This document shows positions 17,698 to 25,340 of a DNA stretch of 47,340 bases, one piece after another; position 1 is the first letter of the stretch, and the number at the start of each line of letters is the position of its first letter. Under the pieces are notes generated by a model that was not told the origin of the DNA, did no database searches, and saw nothing but the letters and a program-made list of their open reading frames with translations. A program made the translations under genes and the position numbers. The DNA comes from Enhydrobacter aerosaccus (GTDB lineage Bacteria > Pseudomonadota > Alphaproteobacteria > Reyranellales > Reyranellaceae), in NCBI GenBank assembly GCA_903832005.1, contig CAIKZO010000048.1:1-47340 (forward strand). The letters are read 5' to 3'.

Positions 17698-18117
17698 ATG
17701 ACCCAAATCCGCCCCGCCCAAGCCTCTGATCTGAAAGAGATTTCCGCGCTGGACGAGCGCGAGACCGGCGTGGCCAAGCCGGGCTATTGGCGCGAGATGC
17801 TGGCGCCAGACCGGCATTTCCTGGTGGCTGAGACCGACGACGGCGCGCTGGCGGGCTTCATCGCAGGCGAAATCCGCGCCTGGGAGTTCGGCCAGCCGGC
17901 GGCGGGCTGGGTCTTCGCTATCCAGATCGATCCCGGGTTGCGCCTGAAGGGCGTCGGCAGCGAGTTGTTCGAGGCGCTGGTCGCGCGCTTCAAGGAAAAG
18001 GGCGTGACCCGCGTGCGCACGCTGGTCGAACGTAAGGATCACCTCATTCTCTCTTTCTTCCGCGCGCAGGGTATGGTTGCAGGCCCGTCGCTGCAGCTCG
18101 ACAAGGACCTGTCGTGA
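17698..18117 (+). CDS. GNAT-family N-acetyltransferase, divergent from boxC
   Basis: A 139-residue single-domain GNAT protein. It has the N-terminal IRPAQASDLKEISALDE strand-helix, a GFIAGEIRAWEFG strand and the acetyl-CoA loop GLRLKGVGSELFEAL at about 80-94, then a C-terminal half with RTLVERKDHLILSFFRAQGM. The start ATG at 17698 gives the typical family N-terminus, but no strong ribosome site precedes it. It is divergent from boxC across 92 bp, so it may be controlled by the same region. The substrate is unknown; protein lysine acetylation in the benzoate pathway is one speculation from context. Confidence 0.85.
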   Translation: MTQIRPAQASDLKEISALDERETGVAKPGYWREMLAPDRHFLVAETDDGALAGFIAGEIRAWEFGQPAAGWVFAIQIDPGLRLKGVGSELFEALVARFKEKGVTRVRTLVERKDHLILSFFRAQGMVAGPSLQLDKDLS

Positions 18118-18126
18118 CTCTTCTTC

Positions 18127-18208
18127 TGGGACCGCGGGCCTCCCGGCCCGCATTCATGAGCGGGCCTGGAGCCTTCGGCGACGCTCAGGCCAGGGGCCCG
18201 CGGTCCCA
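18127..18208. repeat. Cloverleaf-like palindromic intergenic element
   Basis: An outer perfect 14-bp inverted repeat, TGGGACCGCGGGCC at 18127-18140 with its complement at 18195-18208, encloses an inner stem GGCCCGC at 18145-18151 with GCGGGCC at 18160-18166 and a third imperfect stem (GCCTGGAGC against GCTCAGGC). The folded shape is a three-armed structure of 82 nt. It fills nearly all the space between the GNAT stop (18117) and the Rrf2 ATG (18212). This is the appearance of dispersed REP/MITE-like elements. No second copy was seen in the window. Confidence 0.75.
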
Positions 18209-18211
18209 ATC

Positions 18212-18610
18212 ATGAAACTCCAGACGGCCACACGCCTCGGCCTCTACGCGATCCTCGAACTGGCGCGCGATCCCGAGCGAACGCTGTCGTCGGCCGAGTT
18301 GGCCGAGCGCTTCGGCGTATCGAGCCATCATCTTGCGAAGGTGCTGGGCACGCTGTCGACGGCGGGCTTCGTGCGTGGCGGCCGCGGTGCCGCCGGCGGC
18401 TATCGCTTCACCGGCAACCGTCGCCGCATCACATTGATGGACATCGTGGCCCTGTTCGAGCCGGCACCCGGCAATCGTGCGAAGGAGCCTGGCGAGGACA
18501 CCGACATCGGCGCGGCCTTGCAGCGCGTGCTGACGGAGATCGATGAGATCGCCGAGGCGACCCTGGCGTCGATCACACTGGAGACGATGCTGAAGCCAAG
18601 AAGCACCTGA
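18212..18610 (+). CDS. Rrf2-family transcriptional regulator without cysteines
   Basis: A 132-residue winged-helix regulator of the Rrf2 family (IscR/NsrR/CymR relatives). The N-terminus MKLQTATRLGLYAILELA, the recognition helix SSHHLAKVLGTLSTAGFV at about 37-54 and the wing GRGAAGGYRFT match the family. The protein contains no cysteine, so it cannot bind the Fe-S cluster that IscR- and NsrR-type members use. The ATG at 18212 starts only 3 nt after the palindromic repeat and has no visible ribosome site other than that structure. The ArsR gene follows 52 bp downstream. Target genes are unknown; the divergent box operon and the ArsR unit are the closest candidates. Confidence 0.88.
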   Translation: MKLQTATRLGLYAILELARDPERTLSSAELAERFGVSSHHLAKVLGTLSTAGFVRGGRGAAGGYRFTGNRRRITLMDIVALFEPAPGNRAKEPGEDTDIGAALQRVLTEIDEIAEATLASITLETMLKPRST

Positions 18611-18612
18611 TC

Positions 18613-18664
18613 TTGACAGGCAGGTATTTGCCTGCATAAATGAAAGGCAGGTAAATGCCTGCAT
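18613..18664 (+). promoter_or_regulatory. Promoter with duplicated operator-like repeats before arsR-type gene
   Basis: TTGACA at 18613-18618 is followed 17 bp later by ATAAAT (18636-18641), a sigma-70-like pair. Two nearly identical 20-mers, AGGCAGGTATTTGCCTGCAT at 18618-18637 and AGGCAGGTAAATGCCTGCAT at 18645-18664, each carry GCAGG/CCTGC inverted arms. The first lies between the -35 and -10 boxes and the second reaches into the start codon at 18663. They differ only in the central TTT versus AAA. This fits an autoregulatory operator for the downstream ArsR protein. Confidence 0.75.
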
Positions 18665-18986
18665 GAATAAGTCGGACCTCCTCTTCAAGGCCCTGGCCGA
18701 TCCCAGCCGCCGCAAGCTGCTGGATCGGCTCTATGCCAACGACGGGCAAACCCTGAGCGAACTTTGCGAACATCTCGACATGACACGGCAGTCCGTCACG
18801 CAGCATCTCGACCTGCTCGAGGCGTCTAATCTCGTGACCACGCTGCGGCGCGGCCGGGAGAAGCTGCATATGCTGAATCCCGTGCCGCTGCAGGATGTCT
18901 ACGAACGCTGGCTCGCAAAGTTCGAGAAACCGCGCCTCAAGGCGCTGCACGATCTCAAGCGACGCCTGGAGGGCGCTGACACATGA
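18663..18986 (+). CDS. ArsR-family winged-helix regulator paired with SRPBCC protein
   Basis: A 107-residue ArsR-family repressor. LFKALADPSRRKLLDRL is the family N-terminus, LSELCEHLDMTRQSVTQHLDLLEASNLV (about 31-58) the helix-turn-helix, and RRGREKLHMLNP the wing. There is no CxC metal site of the ArsR/CadC kind, so it is of the type that travels with an AHSA1/SRPBCC partner. Its ATG lies inside the second operator-like repeat. The stop overlaps the next gene by 4 bp (ATGA), showing coupling. It probably represses its own operon; the inducer is unknown. Confidence 0.92.
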   Translation: MNKSDLLFKALADPSRRKLLDRLYANDGQTLSELCEHLDMTRQSVTQHLDLLEASNLVTTLRRGREKLHMLNPVPLQDVYERWLAKFEKPRLKALHDLKRRLEGADT

Positions 18987-19447
18987 GCAAGTCGACTTTC
19001 GCCTACGTTACCTTCATCCATGCCACGCCGGAGCAGGTCTGGTCCGCGCTGACCACGCCGGAGTTCATGCGCCAATATTGGTTCGACATGCATTGCGAGA
19101 GCGACTGGAAGAAGGGCTCGAGCTGGAAGCTTGTGTTCCCCGATGGCCGGATCGCCGACATGGGCGAGATCGTCGAGTCCGATCCGCCACGGCGCCTCAC
19201 CATCAAGTGGCGCAACCAGTGGAAGGAAGAGCTGAAGGCCGAGGGCTACTCACTTTGTACCTTCACGCTAGAGGTCGTGCCCGATAATGCCAAGCCAGTG
19301 GTGAAGCTAACCGTCGTGCATTCGATCGAGAGCGAGGGCTCCAAGCTCATCGAAGCCGTGTCCGGCGGCTGGCCGCGCATCCTCTCCAACCTCAAGTCGC
19401 TGCTGGAGACGGGTGAGATCATCATGCCTGCGTCGGGCCATAATTAG
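18983..19447 (+). CDS. SRPBCC (AHSA1/START-like) domain protein
   Basis: A 154-residue protein of the SRPBCC fold, AHSA1 branch. The start FAYVTFIHATPEQVWSALTTPEFMRQYWF, the PDGRIADMGEIVESDPPRRL block and the C-terminal helix SGGWPRILSNLKSLLETGE are typical. These proteins bind small hydrophobic ligands in a deep cavity. It is translationally coupled to the ArsR gene. In such pairs the SRPBCC protein is often proposed to sense or sequester the ligand that acts on the repressor; that role is inferred. It ends 11 bp from the convergent debranching-enzyme gene. Confidence 0.9.
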   Translation: MSKSTFAYVTFIHATPEQVWSALTTPEFMRQYWFDMHCESDWKKGSSWKLVFPDGRIADMGEIVESDPPRRLTIKWRNQWKEELKAEGYSLCTFTLEVVPDNAKPVVKLTVVHSIESEGSKLIEAVSGGWPRILSNLKSLLETGEIIMPASGHN

Positions 19448-19458
19448 GCGCCCGATCT

Positions 19459-21627
19459 CTAGGCGGTGTGGACGACCCGGACCTTGCTGCCTTTGGAGCG
19501 CACGTCGACGGTGACGTTGGTGCCGGTGCGATGCAGTGCTACGTCGACCGAGCTTCCGTTCAGACGAAGGTTTCGCAGCAGCAACTCCTCGACGAAGCTC
19601 GGCAGCATCGGCTGCTCGAACACGATCTCGCCCTTGTCGACGTCGAACGCCAGGCCGAGACAGGACTGAACCAGGGAGAGAGGGGTCGCCGCTGCCCAGG
19701 CCTGCGGCGAGCAGGCGACGGGATAGAAGGTCGGGCCCTGGCCGCGCCGTCGCACGAAGCCGCAGAACAGCTCCGGCAGGCGGCGCAGGTCGATATAGGT
19801 CGAGGCGGCGTAGAGGCCGTCGAAGACGCGCGCGGCTTCCTCGCGGAAGCCGTAGCGCGCGAAGCCCGCCGCGATCAGGGCATTGTCATGTGGCCAGATC
19901 GAGCCGTTGTGGTAGCTCATCGGATTGAAGCGCGGCTCGCTCGAGGCAAGCGTGCGGATGCCCCATCCGGTGAAGAAGCTGCTCGACATGAGCGTCTCGA
20001 CCACCCGTGCGGCCCTCTCGGGCAAGGCGATGCCGGTGAACAGCGCATGACCTGCATTGGAGGTGCGCACGCGGCATGGTTTCTTGGCGCCGTCGAGCGC
20101 GATCACATAGGTCCCGAGCGCCTCGTCGAAGAAGGCGGCGTCGAAGCGCCCGCGCAAATAGTCGGCCTTGTCTCCGTACTCGGCGGCCAGCAACTGGTCG
20201 CCGCGCGCCTCGGCGATCTGCGCTGCCGCGTGCCAGGCGCCGTAGACATAGGCTTGCACCTCGACGAGCGCGATCGGCCCCGTGGCGAGCGTGCCGTCGG
20301 CGTGGAAGACCGAGTCGTAGCTGTCCTTCCAGCCCTGATTGGCCAGGCCCTCGGGCGTCTTGCGGAAATACTCGACGAAGCCGTCGCCGTCGCGATCGCC
20401 GTCGGTCTCGATCCAGCGCAACGCGGCCTGGATGTTGGGCCACAGGCGCTCGATCGTCTCGAGGTCGCCGGTACGCTTCAGGTACGCGCCGGCCAAGAGT
20501 ACGAACAGCGGCGTGGCATCGACGCTGCCGTAGTAGCGCCGGAACGGGACCTCGCCCAGTTCGGCCATTTCGCCGTGCCGCACTTCATGCAGGATCTTGC
20601 CAGGCTCAGCATCGGAAGCGTCGTTCGACTGGGTCGCCTGGTTGGCCGCGAGATAGGACAGCACGCCGCGCGCGATGGCGGGATCGAGCCACAGGGTCTG
20701 CAGCGCGGTGATCAGGGCATCGCGGCCGAACACCGTGCTGAACCACGGGATGCCGGCATACGGGTAGGGACCCTGCGGCGTCTCGGTGATCAGCATGTAG
20801 AGGTCGGCGATGCTGCGCCGCGCGGTTTCGTTGAACGTCGTGTTCGACGTGGCGATGGAGGCGGCGCGCGAGCAGGACAGACGAAGCGCGCGACGGGCAT
20901 CGAGCAGGGCCGCGAGGAAGGTGCGGGCGGAGGCGCTCTTCTCACCGGCATCGACACACCTGATCTCGACGAACAGGAGCTGCGACTGGCGCGGGGCGAG
21001 CGTGATGTCGAAGGTGGCGTTCGACGCCGTGATCCTGGCAGGCGCGGGATGGAAGGACAGCGTCGTGCGGCGGACCTTGTCGTCGAGGCCGGTGTAGCCG
21101 AGCGTAACGTGATCCGACGCGATGTCCGGGGCGTGCGACGTGCCGTGTCGCGGGCGCGTCGAGCCGCGCACCTCGAAGAGATCGGCGAAGTCGGCGTCGA
21201 AGGAGAGGTCGATGCGAAAGGCGAGCGGGACCGTGTCGAAGTTGCGGATCGAGATCCGCTCGTAAGCCGTGCCCTGCCAGAGGAAACGCGAGCGCCTGAT
21301 GTGGATCAGATCGTGCGCGACGACGAGCTTGCCCTTGTCGTCGAACAGGTCGGGATTGGCGAGATCGCAGGTCAGGATGGAATTGTCGTCGCGCAGGGTG
21401 GCGCTCAGCAGGATCGGCCGCGCCTCCTGGATCGTGAGATAGAGGTGGGAAAGGTAGCGCGTGTCGTGATGATAGAGCCCGTGCGTGCTGCCGGGCGTCG
21501 CGATCGCGTCGCCGTTCTGGTCGAAGACCGCGAAGGTGTCGCCCTGTTTCAGGATGCGCGGACGGGCTTCCTGCAAGGATGTCGTGGCCGGAATGATGAA
21601 GGCGGGTGCCGCGGTCGCGCTGTCCAT
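19459..21627 (-). CDS. Glycogen-debranching-type amylo-alpha-1,6-glucosidase
   Basis: A 722-residue protein with two parts. An N-terminal glycogen-debranching-enzyme bis-type domain spans about 20-215 (GDTFAVFDQNGDAIATPGS, GLYHHDTRYLSHL). A C-terminal (alpha/alpha)6 glucosidase-like domain spans about 290-690 (PYPYAGIPWFSTVFGRDALI, NQGWKDSYDSVFHADG, YHNGSIWPHDNALI). It would hydrolyse alpha-linked glucosides or branched oligosaccharides in the cytoplasm. ATG 21627 overlaps the upstream glycosyltransferase stop by one base (TGATG); a TTG at 21630 is possible but less likely. The coupling to a GT4 enzyme suggests a shared pathway of glucan or glucoside synthesis and trimming. Confidence 0.88.
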   Translation of the reverse strand: MDSATAAPAFIIPATTSLQEARPRILKQGDTFAVFDQNGDAIATPGSTHGLYHHDTRYLSHLYLTIQEARPILLSATLRDDNSILTCDLANPDLFDDKGKLVVAHDLIHIRRSRFLWQGTAYERISIRNFDTVPLAFRIDLSFDADFADLFEVRGSTRPRHGTSHAPDIASDHVTLGYTGLDDKVRRTTLSFHPAPARITASNATFDITLAPRQSQLLFVEIRCVDAGEKSASARTFLAALLDARRALRLSCSRAASIATSNTTFNETARRSIADLYMLITETPQGPYPYAGIPWFSTVFGRDALITALQTLWLDPAIARGVLSYLAANQATQSNDASDAEPGKILHEVRHGEMAELGEVPFRRYYGSVDATPLFVLLAGAYLKRTGDLETIERLWPNIQAALRWIETDGDRDGDGFVEYFRKTPEGLANQGWKDSYDSVFHADGTLATGPIALVEVQAYVYGAWHAAAQIAEARGDQLLAAEYGDKADYLRGRFDAAFFDEALGTYVIALDGAKKPCRVRTSNAGHALFTGIALPERAARVVETLMSSSFFTGWGIRTLASSEPRFNPMSYHNGSIWPHDNALIAAGFARYGFREEAARVFDGLYAASTYIDLRRLPELFCGFVRRRGQGPTFYPVACSPQAWAAATPLSLVQSCLGLAFDVDKGEIVFEQPMLPSFVEELLLRNLRLNGSSVDVALHRTGTNVTVDVRSKGSKVRVVHTA

Positions 21628-22727
21628 CAAGCAACGGCACGCAGGATCGGCAACGAGGCCTTCAGAGACCGGTCGGGCTCATCGTTCGGTATCATCGGCA
21701 CGCCCGGCAGGGCGCGGTAGATCGCGAGATAATCGCGCGCCATGCGTTCCACGCTGAAGCGGGTGTCGAAGGTGGCCCGGATCGCGGCGCGGTCGAGCGT
21801 GTCGAGGCGCTTCACGGCGGCGACGGCCTGATCGATGTTGCCGACGATGAACCCCGTCAGCCCATCGTCGATCACTTCGGGCACCGACGCGGAGCGAAAG
21901 GCCACGACAGGCGTGCCACAGGCCATCGCCTCGATCATCACCAGCCCGAAAGGTTCGGGCCAGTCGATGGGAAACAGCAGGGCGCTCGCATTGCCGAGGA
22001 AGGCGCTTTTCTCGGCGTCGGTGATTTCGCCGATATATTCGACATTGGGATGGCGGGCGACCAGCGGGGCGATGGTCGTGTCCCAGTATTCGCGATCCAC
22101 GGCGTCGATCTTGGCGGCCATCTTGAGCGGCAATCCCGCGCGGACGGCGATCTCGATCGCGCGATCGGGCCGCTTTTCGGGCGAGATGCGGCCGAGGAAG
22201 GCGAGGTAGGGCTGCACCGGCTTCGGATTGAAAGTCAGCATGCCGGGCGGCATGCCGTGATGGACGCGGCCGACCCAGTTCACCGGCGGCATCGGCAGGC
22301 GCTGATGGTCCGAGATCGACACCAGCGGGATTTCCGGGAAGGCCTTGTAGAAGGGCACGAGGTCGGGAAGGTCGAGCCGGCCGTGAAGTGTGGTGACTGT
22401 GCGATCGGCGATCTTGCGGATCGACGGGAACGGCAGCAGGTCGATATGGAAATGCAGGACGTCGAACTGGTCGGCGCGGCGCAGCACCTGGTCGAGCATC
22501 ATGATGTGGTAGGGCAGGTGATCCTTGATCCGGGGATTGAGCCGCAAGGCCACGTCGCTGCAGGCGACGAGGCGGGCAGAGGTGCGGGAATCGCCGCTGG
22601 CGAACAAAGTGACATCGTGTCCCTGCCGCACCAACTCCTCGGTGAGATTCGAGACGACGCGCTCGGTCCCGCCGTAAAGCTGCGGAGGCACGCTTTCGGC
22701 GAGGGGCGCTATTTGTGCAATTTTCAT
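21627..22727 (-). CDS. GT4-family glycosyltransferase
   Basis: A 366-residue GT-B fold glycosyltransferase. The start MKIAQIAPLAESVPPQLYGG with G19-G20 is the acceptor-side glycine loop of GT4 enzymes. FLGRISPEKRPDRAIE begins the donor domain, and EPFGLVMIEAMACGTPVVAF (258-277, with E258 and E266) is the nucleotide-sugar EX7E motif. The ATG at 22727 was chosen because it gives the family N-terminus; the frame is open to 22775 but adds no conserved residues. No clear ribosome site precedes it. It is coupled to the downstream debranching-type enzyme. Donor and acceptor sugars cannot be told. Confidence 0.88.
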   Translation of the reverse strand: MKIAQIAPLAESVPPQLYGGTERVVSNLTEELVRQGHDVTLFASGDSRTSARLVACSDVALRLNPRIKDHLPYHIMMLDQVLRRADQFDVLHFHIDLLPFPSIRKIADRTVTTLHGRLDLPDLVPFYKAFPEIPLVSISDHQRLPMPPVNWVGRVHHGMPPGMLTFNPKPVQPYLAFLGRISPEKRPDRAIEIAVRAGLPLKMAAKIDAVDREYWDTTIAPLVARHPNVEYIGEITDAEKSAFLGNASALLFPIDWPEPFGLVMIEAMACGTPVVAFRSASVPEVIDDGLTGFIVGNIDQAVAAVKRLDTLDRAAIRATFDTRFSVERMARDYLAIYRALPGVPMIPNDEPDRSLKASLPILRAVA

Positions 22728-22812
22728 GTGAACGAAGACAACGGGGGCTGTAACCCTTTGTTGCTTGTCGGACAATGTTTTTTCGCGATTTCATACGCAG
22801 GCGATTTTACGC

Positions 22813-22841
22813 TTGACTGCAATTGCGACATTCGCAATATT
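22813..22841 (+). promoter_or_regulatory. Putative promoter with palindrome in the spacer, upstream of HAD gene
   Basis: TTGACT at 22813-22818 and AATATT at 22836-22841 are spaced by 17 bp, resembling a sigma-70 promoter reading toward the HAD gene. The spacer contains ATTGCGA at 22822-22828 and its exact complement TCGCAAT at 22832-22838, separated by CAT, a 17-bp operator-like palindrome. The surrounding gap 22728-22908 is AT-rich compared with the flanking genes and holds no gene. Confidence 0.6.
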
Positions 22842-22908
22842 GGCGCATGCCTATTCGACCTTCCGGGAGGCGATTCCCATTAAATTTCCATTTATTTAAT
22901 GAGGCGCC

Positions 22909-23583
22909 ATGAGTCTCCTGCGCCCCGTAAAGGCCGTCGTCTTCGACATGGACGGCCTGTTGTTCGACACGGAAAAACTCTACGGCCGGGCGATCCTGAC
23001 CGCCGCCCAAGAGCTCGGCGTCGAGATGAGCACGGAAGTTTTCCTGACGTTCATCGGAACACCGTGGGCGCATAACCGGCGGCGGATGCTCAACGCCTAC
23101 GGTGAGTCCTATCCCGCCGAGGAATTGCGCTTGGCTTGGATGGCGCACTTCAAGCTCCTCCTGAACGACGGGCTCGACTTGAAGCCGGGCGTCGTCGAAC
23201 TGCTCGACTTGCTGGACGAACGCGGGATTCCACGCGCGATCGCGACCTCCTCCTCGCACGGCACGGCGGATCATCACCTCGCGGCGCACGGTCTGACCGG
23301 CCGCTTCTTTCATATCGTGGCTTCGGGCGATTACGTGAACTCCAAGCCGGCACCGGACCCTTTCCTCACGGCGGCGGAGCGGCTCGGTGTCGACCCGCGC
23401 GATTGTCTGGCGCTGGAAGATTCGCTGAACGGCGTGCGCTCGGCATCGTCGGCGGGAATGATGACGGTGATGGTGCCCGATCTCATCCAGCCCACGGCGG
23501 AGATCCGTGGCCTATGCGCGGCAGTGGCGACCAGCCTGCTCGATGTGCCGGCGCTCGTACGCGCCAGCCATACGACCTCCTAG
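22909..23583 (+). CDS. HAD-superfamily phosphatase (beta-phosphoglucomutase/phosphoglycolate-type)
   Basis: A 224-residue HAD hydrolase. Motif I is VVFDMDGLLFDTE with nucleophile D13 and acid/base D15, motif II is ATSSS, motif III is the lysine in NSKPAPDPF, and motif IV is CLALEDSLNGVRSA. An alpha-helical cap lies at about 20-90 (subclass I, as in beta-phosphoglucomutase and phosphoglycolate phosphatase). It acts on a small phosphorylated metabolite in the cytoplasm. It is divergent from the GT4/debranching operon, so a sugar phosphate is plausible. Its stop overlaps the convergent AllA-like gene by a few bases. Confidence 0.9.
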   Translation: MSLLRPVKAVVFDMDGLLFDTEKLYGRAILTAAQELGVEMSTEVFLTFIGTPWAHNRRRMLNAYGESYPAEELRLAWMAHFKLLLNDGLDLKPGVVELLDLLDERGIPRAIATSSSHGTADHHLAAHGLTGRFFHIVASGDYVNSKPAPDPFLTAAERLGVDPRDCLALEDSLNGVRSASSAGMMTVMVPDLIQPTAEIRGLCAAVATSLLDVPALVRASHTTS

Positions 23584-24236
23584 GGCCGCGTCATCGGGAA
23601 GCAGAGGTAGCAGCCGAACTCCTTGGGGAAGTCGACGGAGACACGCGCATGGACGCGGCCCTGGCGATCGAGCAGCTGGGCCTCGTCGTCGTGCGGGACG
23701 ACGGCGCCGTGCCAGACGTTGGGATGGACGTAGAGGCCGCGCTTGCCGTCGCAGCGGAAGGCGATGAACTGCTGGGGCGTCACGTCGTCGCCCGGCAGCG
23801 CGAGCGGCACGACGAAGCTTTCGCCGTGCATCGGATAGAAGAGCTGGCCGCCGTCGGGATGGTAGTTGGCACGCCACACCAGCGCGCGCTCGCGTTGGCC
23901 GCCGGCGCCCTGGCGGGTGGCTTCCTCGGGCCAGTTGCTCCAGCCGAACAGATAGCTGTCGCCGACGGCGTTGTTGCGGGCGTAGAGCGTCTCGCCCTGC
24001 CAGCGGAACTCGAAGATGCCCTCGGTGACGCCGCCCTGGTCGCCGGAGTGATCGTCGATCGGGCGCCAGCCCTGTGCGGGCCAGCGCACGATCTCGATGG
24101 GGAAGTTCTTCGGCTCGTCGACGATCAGGCCGTAGCCCTTGAGGTTCTCCTCGGTGGCGTCGACCAGCGGGATCTCGTGGACCTGCCGCACGCCGGTGGT
24201 CGGCACGTAGTGGATGTCGTCGAGATCGATGCTCAT
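23580..24236 (-). CDS. Ureidoglycolate lyase-like (AllA-type) protein
   Basis: A 218-residue beta-barrel protein resembling the ureidoglycolate hydrolase/lyase family. The opening VHEIPLVDATEENLKGYG, the FPIEIVRWPAQGWRPIDDHSGD stretch and the late LYVHPNVWHGAVVP block, with two histidines of the cupin-like site, support this. Ureidoglycolate lyase splits ureidoglycolate to glyoxylate and urea at the end of purine breakdown. It is somewhat longer than classic AllA (about 160-170), so it may act on a related substrate. It is the last gene of the minus-strand run and lies 72 bp after the Bug-protein gene. The UraD-UraH fusion 12.5 kb away belongs to the same pathway. Confidence 0.72.
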   Translation of the reverse strand: MSIDLDDIHYVPTTGVRQVHEIPLVDATEENLKGYGLIVDEPKNFPIEIVRWPAQGWRPIDDHSGDQGGVTEGIFEFRWQGETLYARNNAVGDSYLFGWSNWPEEATRQGAGGQRERALVWRANYHPDGGQLFYPMHGESFVVPLALPGDDVTPQQFIAFRCDGKRGLYVHPNVWHGAVVPHDDEAQLLDRQGRVHARVSVDFPKEFGCYLCFPMTRP

Positions 24237-24308
24237 GGCGCGGCTTGCCTCTTCTTGTTGTATCGGGGTGAAGGAGGGTGGCCCGTGAGTCGTTGCGGTT
24301 TTATGACT

Positions 24309-25292
24309 TCAGGTTCGGGCGGTGAAGCCGATCCGGCGGACCACGGCGCCCAGCCTGTCGTGATCGGACTGGAGGCGGCGCGTGAGTTCGGCCGGTGTGG
24401 AGGTCTTTGCCTCCAGCGCCAGCGCCGCCAGCGCATCGGCCACTTCAGTGCGGGCCAGCACGGCGCGCAAGGCCTCGTTGGCGCGCAGCGCCACCCGGGG
24501 CGAGGTGTCGTCGGGCGCGAAGAAACCGAACCACTCGGAGAAGACCATGTCCTTCAGGCCCGACTCGGTGAAGGTCGGAATGCCCGGCGCGAACCGGCTA
24601 CGCGCGGCGCCGGAGACGCCCAGCAGGCTGATCTTGCCGGCCAGCGCGTGCGGCAGGAAGGCGCCCAGCGGGCCGCAGGCGGCAGGGAGTTTGCCGGCGA
24701 TCAGATCGTCGAGCACGGGATCGAGGCCGGGATAGGCCGCATGCCACAGGTCGACGCCGGCCGCCTTGCCCAGCAGGACGCCGACCAGGTGAGGCAGGGA
24801 ACCCGACGCGGGCGAGCCGAAATTCGCCTGGCGCGGGTCGTTTTTGCACCAGGTGAAGTAGGTGGCGAGCGTCTTCACTGTCTCCGGCATCGCGGGCCCG
24901 ACCGCGAGGGCGAAGTCGGTCGTGCAGGCCGTGGTGATCGGCGTGACGTCGCTGAGCGGATCGTAGTTCAGCTTGTAGATGTGCGGGTAGAGCGCCAGCG
25001 TCTCGGCCGGCGTCACCAGCAGGACGCTGCCGTCGCCGCTCGCGTCCTTGACCGATTCGACGGCCGTGCGGCCTTCGGCGCCCGGCCGGTTCTCGATCCG
25101 CACCTCTTTGGCGTAGCTGCCGCCGCTCAGCCCGTTGGCGACGGCGCGGCAGAGGTTGCCGCCGAGGGCTTCCGCCGGTTCGCCGACGACGATCTGGAGC
25201 CTGTCCAGCAACGTGCCTTGCGCGCCGGCGGGGCCCGCAAGCAGTGCTCCAGTCGCGGCGCCCAGGAAAGTACGGCGGTCGAGAAGCGGCAT
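24309..25292 (-). CDS. Bug/TctC-family periplasmic binding protein
   Basis: A 327-residue tripartite tricarboxylate transporter-type binding protein. Its N-terminus LDRRTFLGAATGALLAGPAGA is a Tat-like leader (twin Arg at 6-7, cleavage near 24). The fold features VRIENRPGAEGRTAVESV, FGSPASGSLPHLVGVLLGKAAG and PAACGPLGAFLPHALAGK align with Bug proteins, but the usual PFxAGGPxD loop is altered (VVGEPAEALGGNL), so it is divergent. It would scavenge an organic acid or amide in the periplasm. It lies 48 bp downstream of the desulfinase-like acyl-CoA dehydrogenase gene, with no transporter membrane genes nearby. Confidence 0.85.
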   Translation of the reverse strand: MPLLDRRTFLGAATGALLAGPAGAQGTLLDRLQIVVGEPAEALGGNLCRAVANGLSGGSYAKEVRIENRPGAEGRTAVESVKDASGDGSVLLVTPAETLALYPHIYKLNYDPLSDVTPITTACTTDFALAVGPAMPETVKTLATYFTWCKNDPRQANFGSPASGSLPHLVGVLLGKAAGVDLWHAAYPGLDPVLDDLIAGKLPAACGPLGAFLPHALAGKISLLGVSGAARSRFAPGIPTFTESGLKDMVFSEWFGFFAPDDTSPRVALRANEALRAVLARTEVADALAALALEAKTSTPAELTRRLQSDHDRLGAVVRRIGFTART

Positions 25293-25340
25293 GCCCCCAG
25301 CCTAGGGGCGCCAGATTTCAGCCGCGTGACGGCTGTCCTG

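Noticed and set aside
19468..21720. A 750-codon plus-strand open frame
   Set aside because: It is the antisense shadow of the debranching-type enzyme; no family motif is visible.
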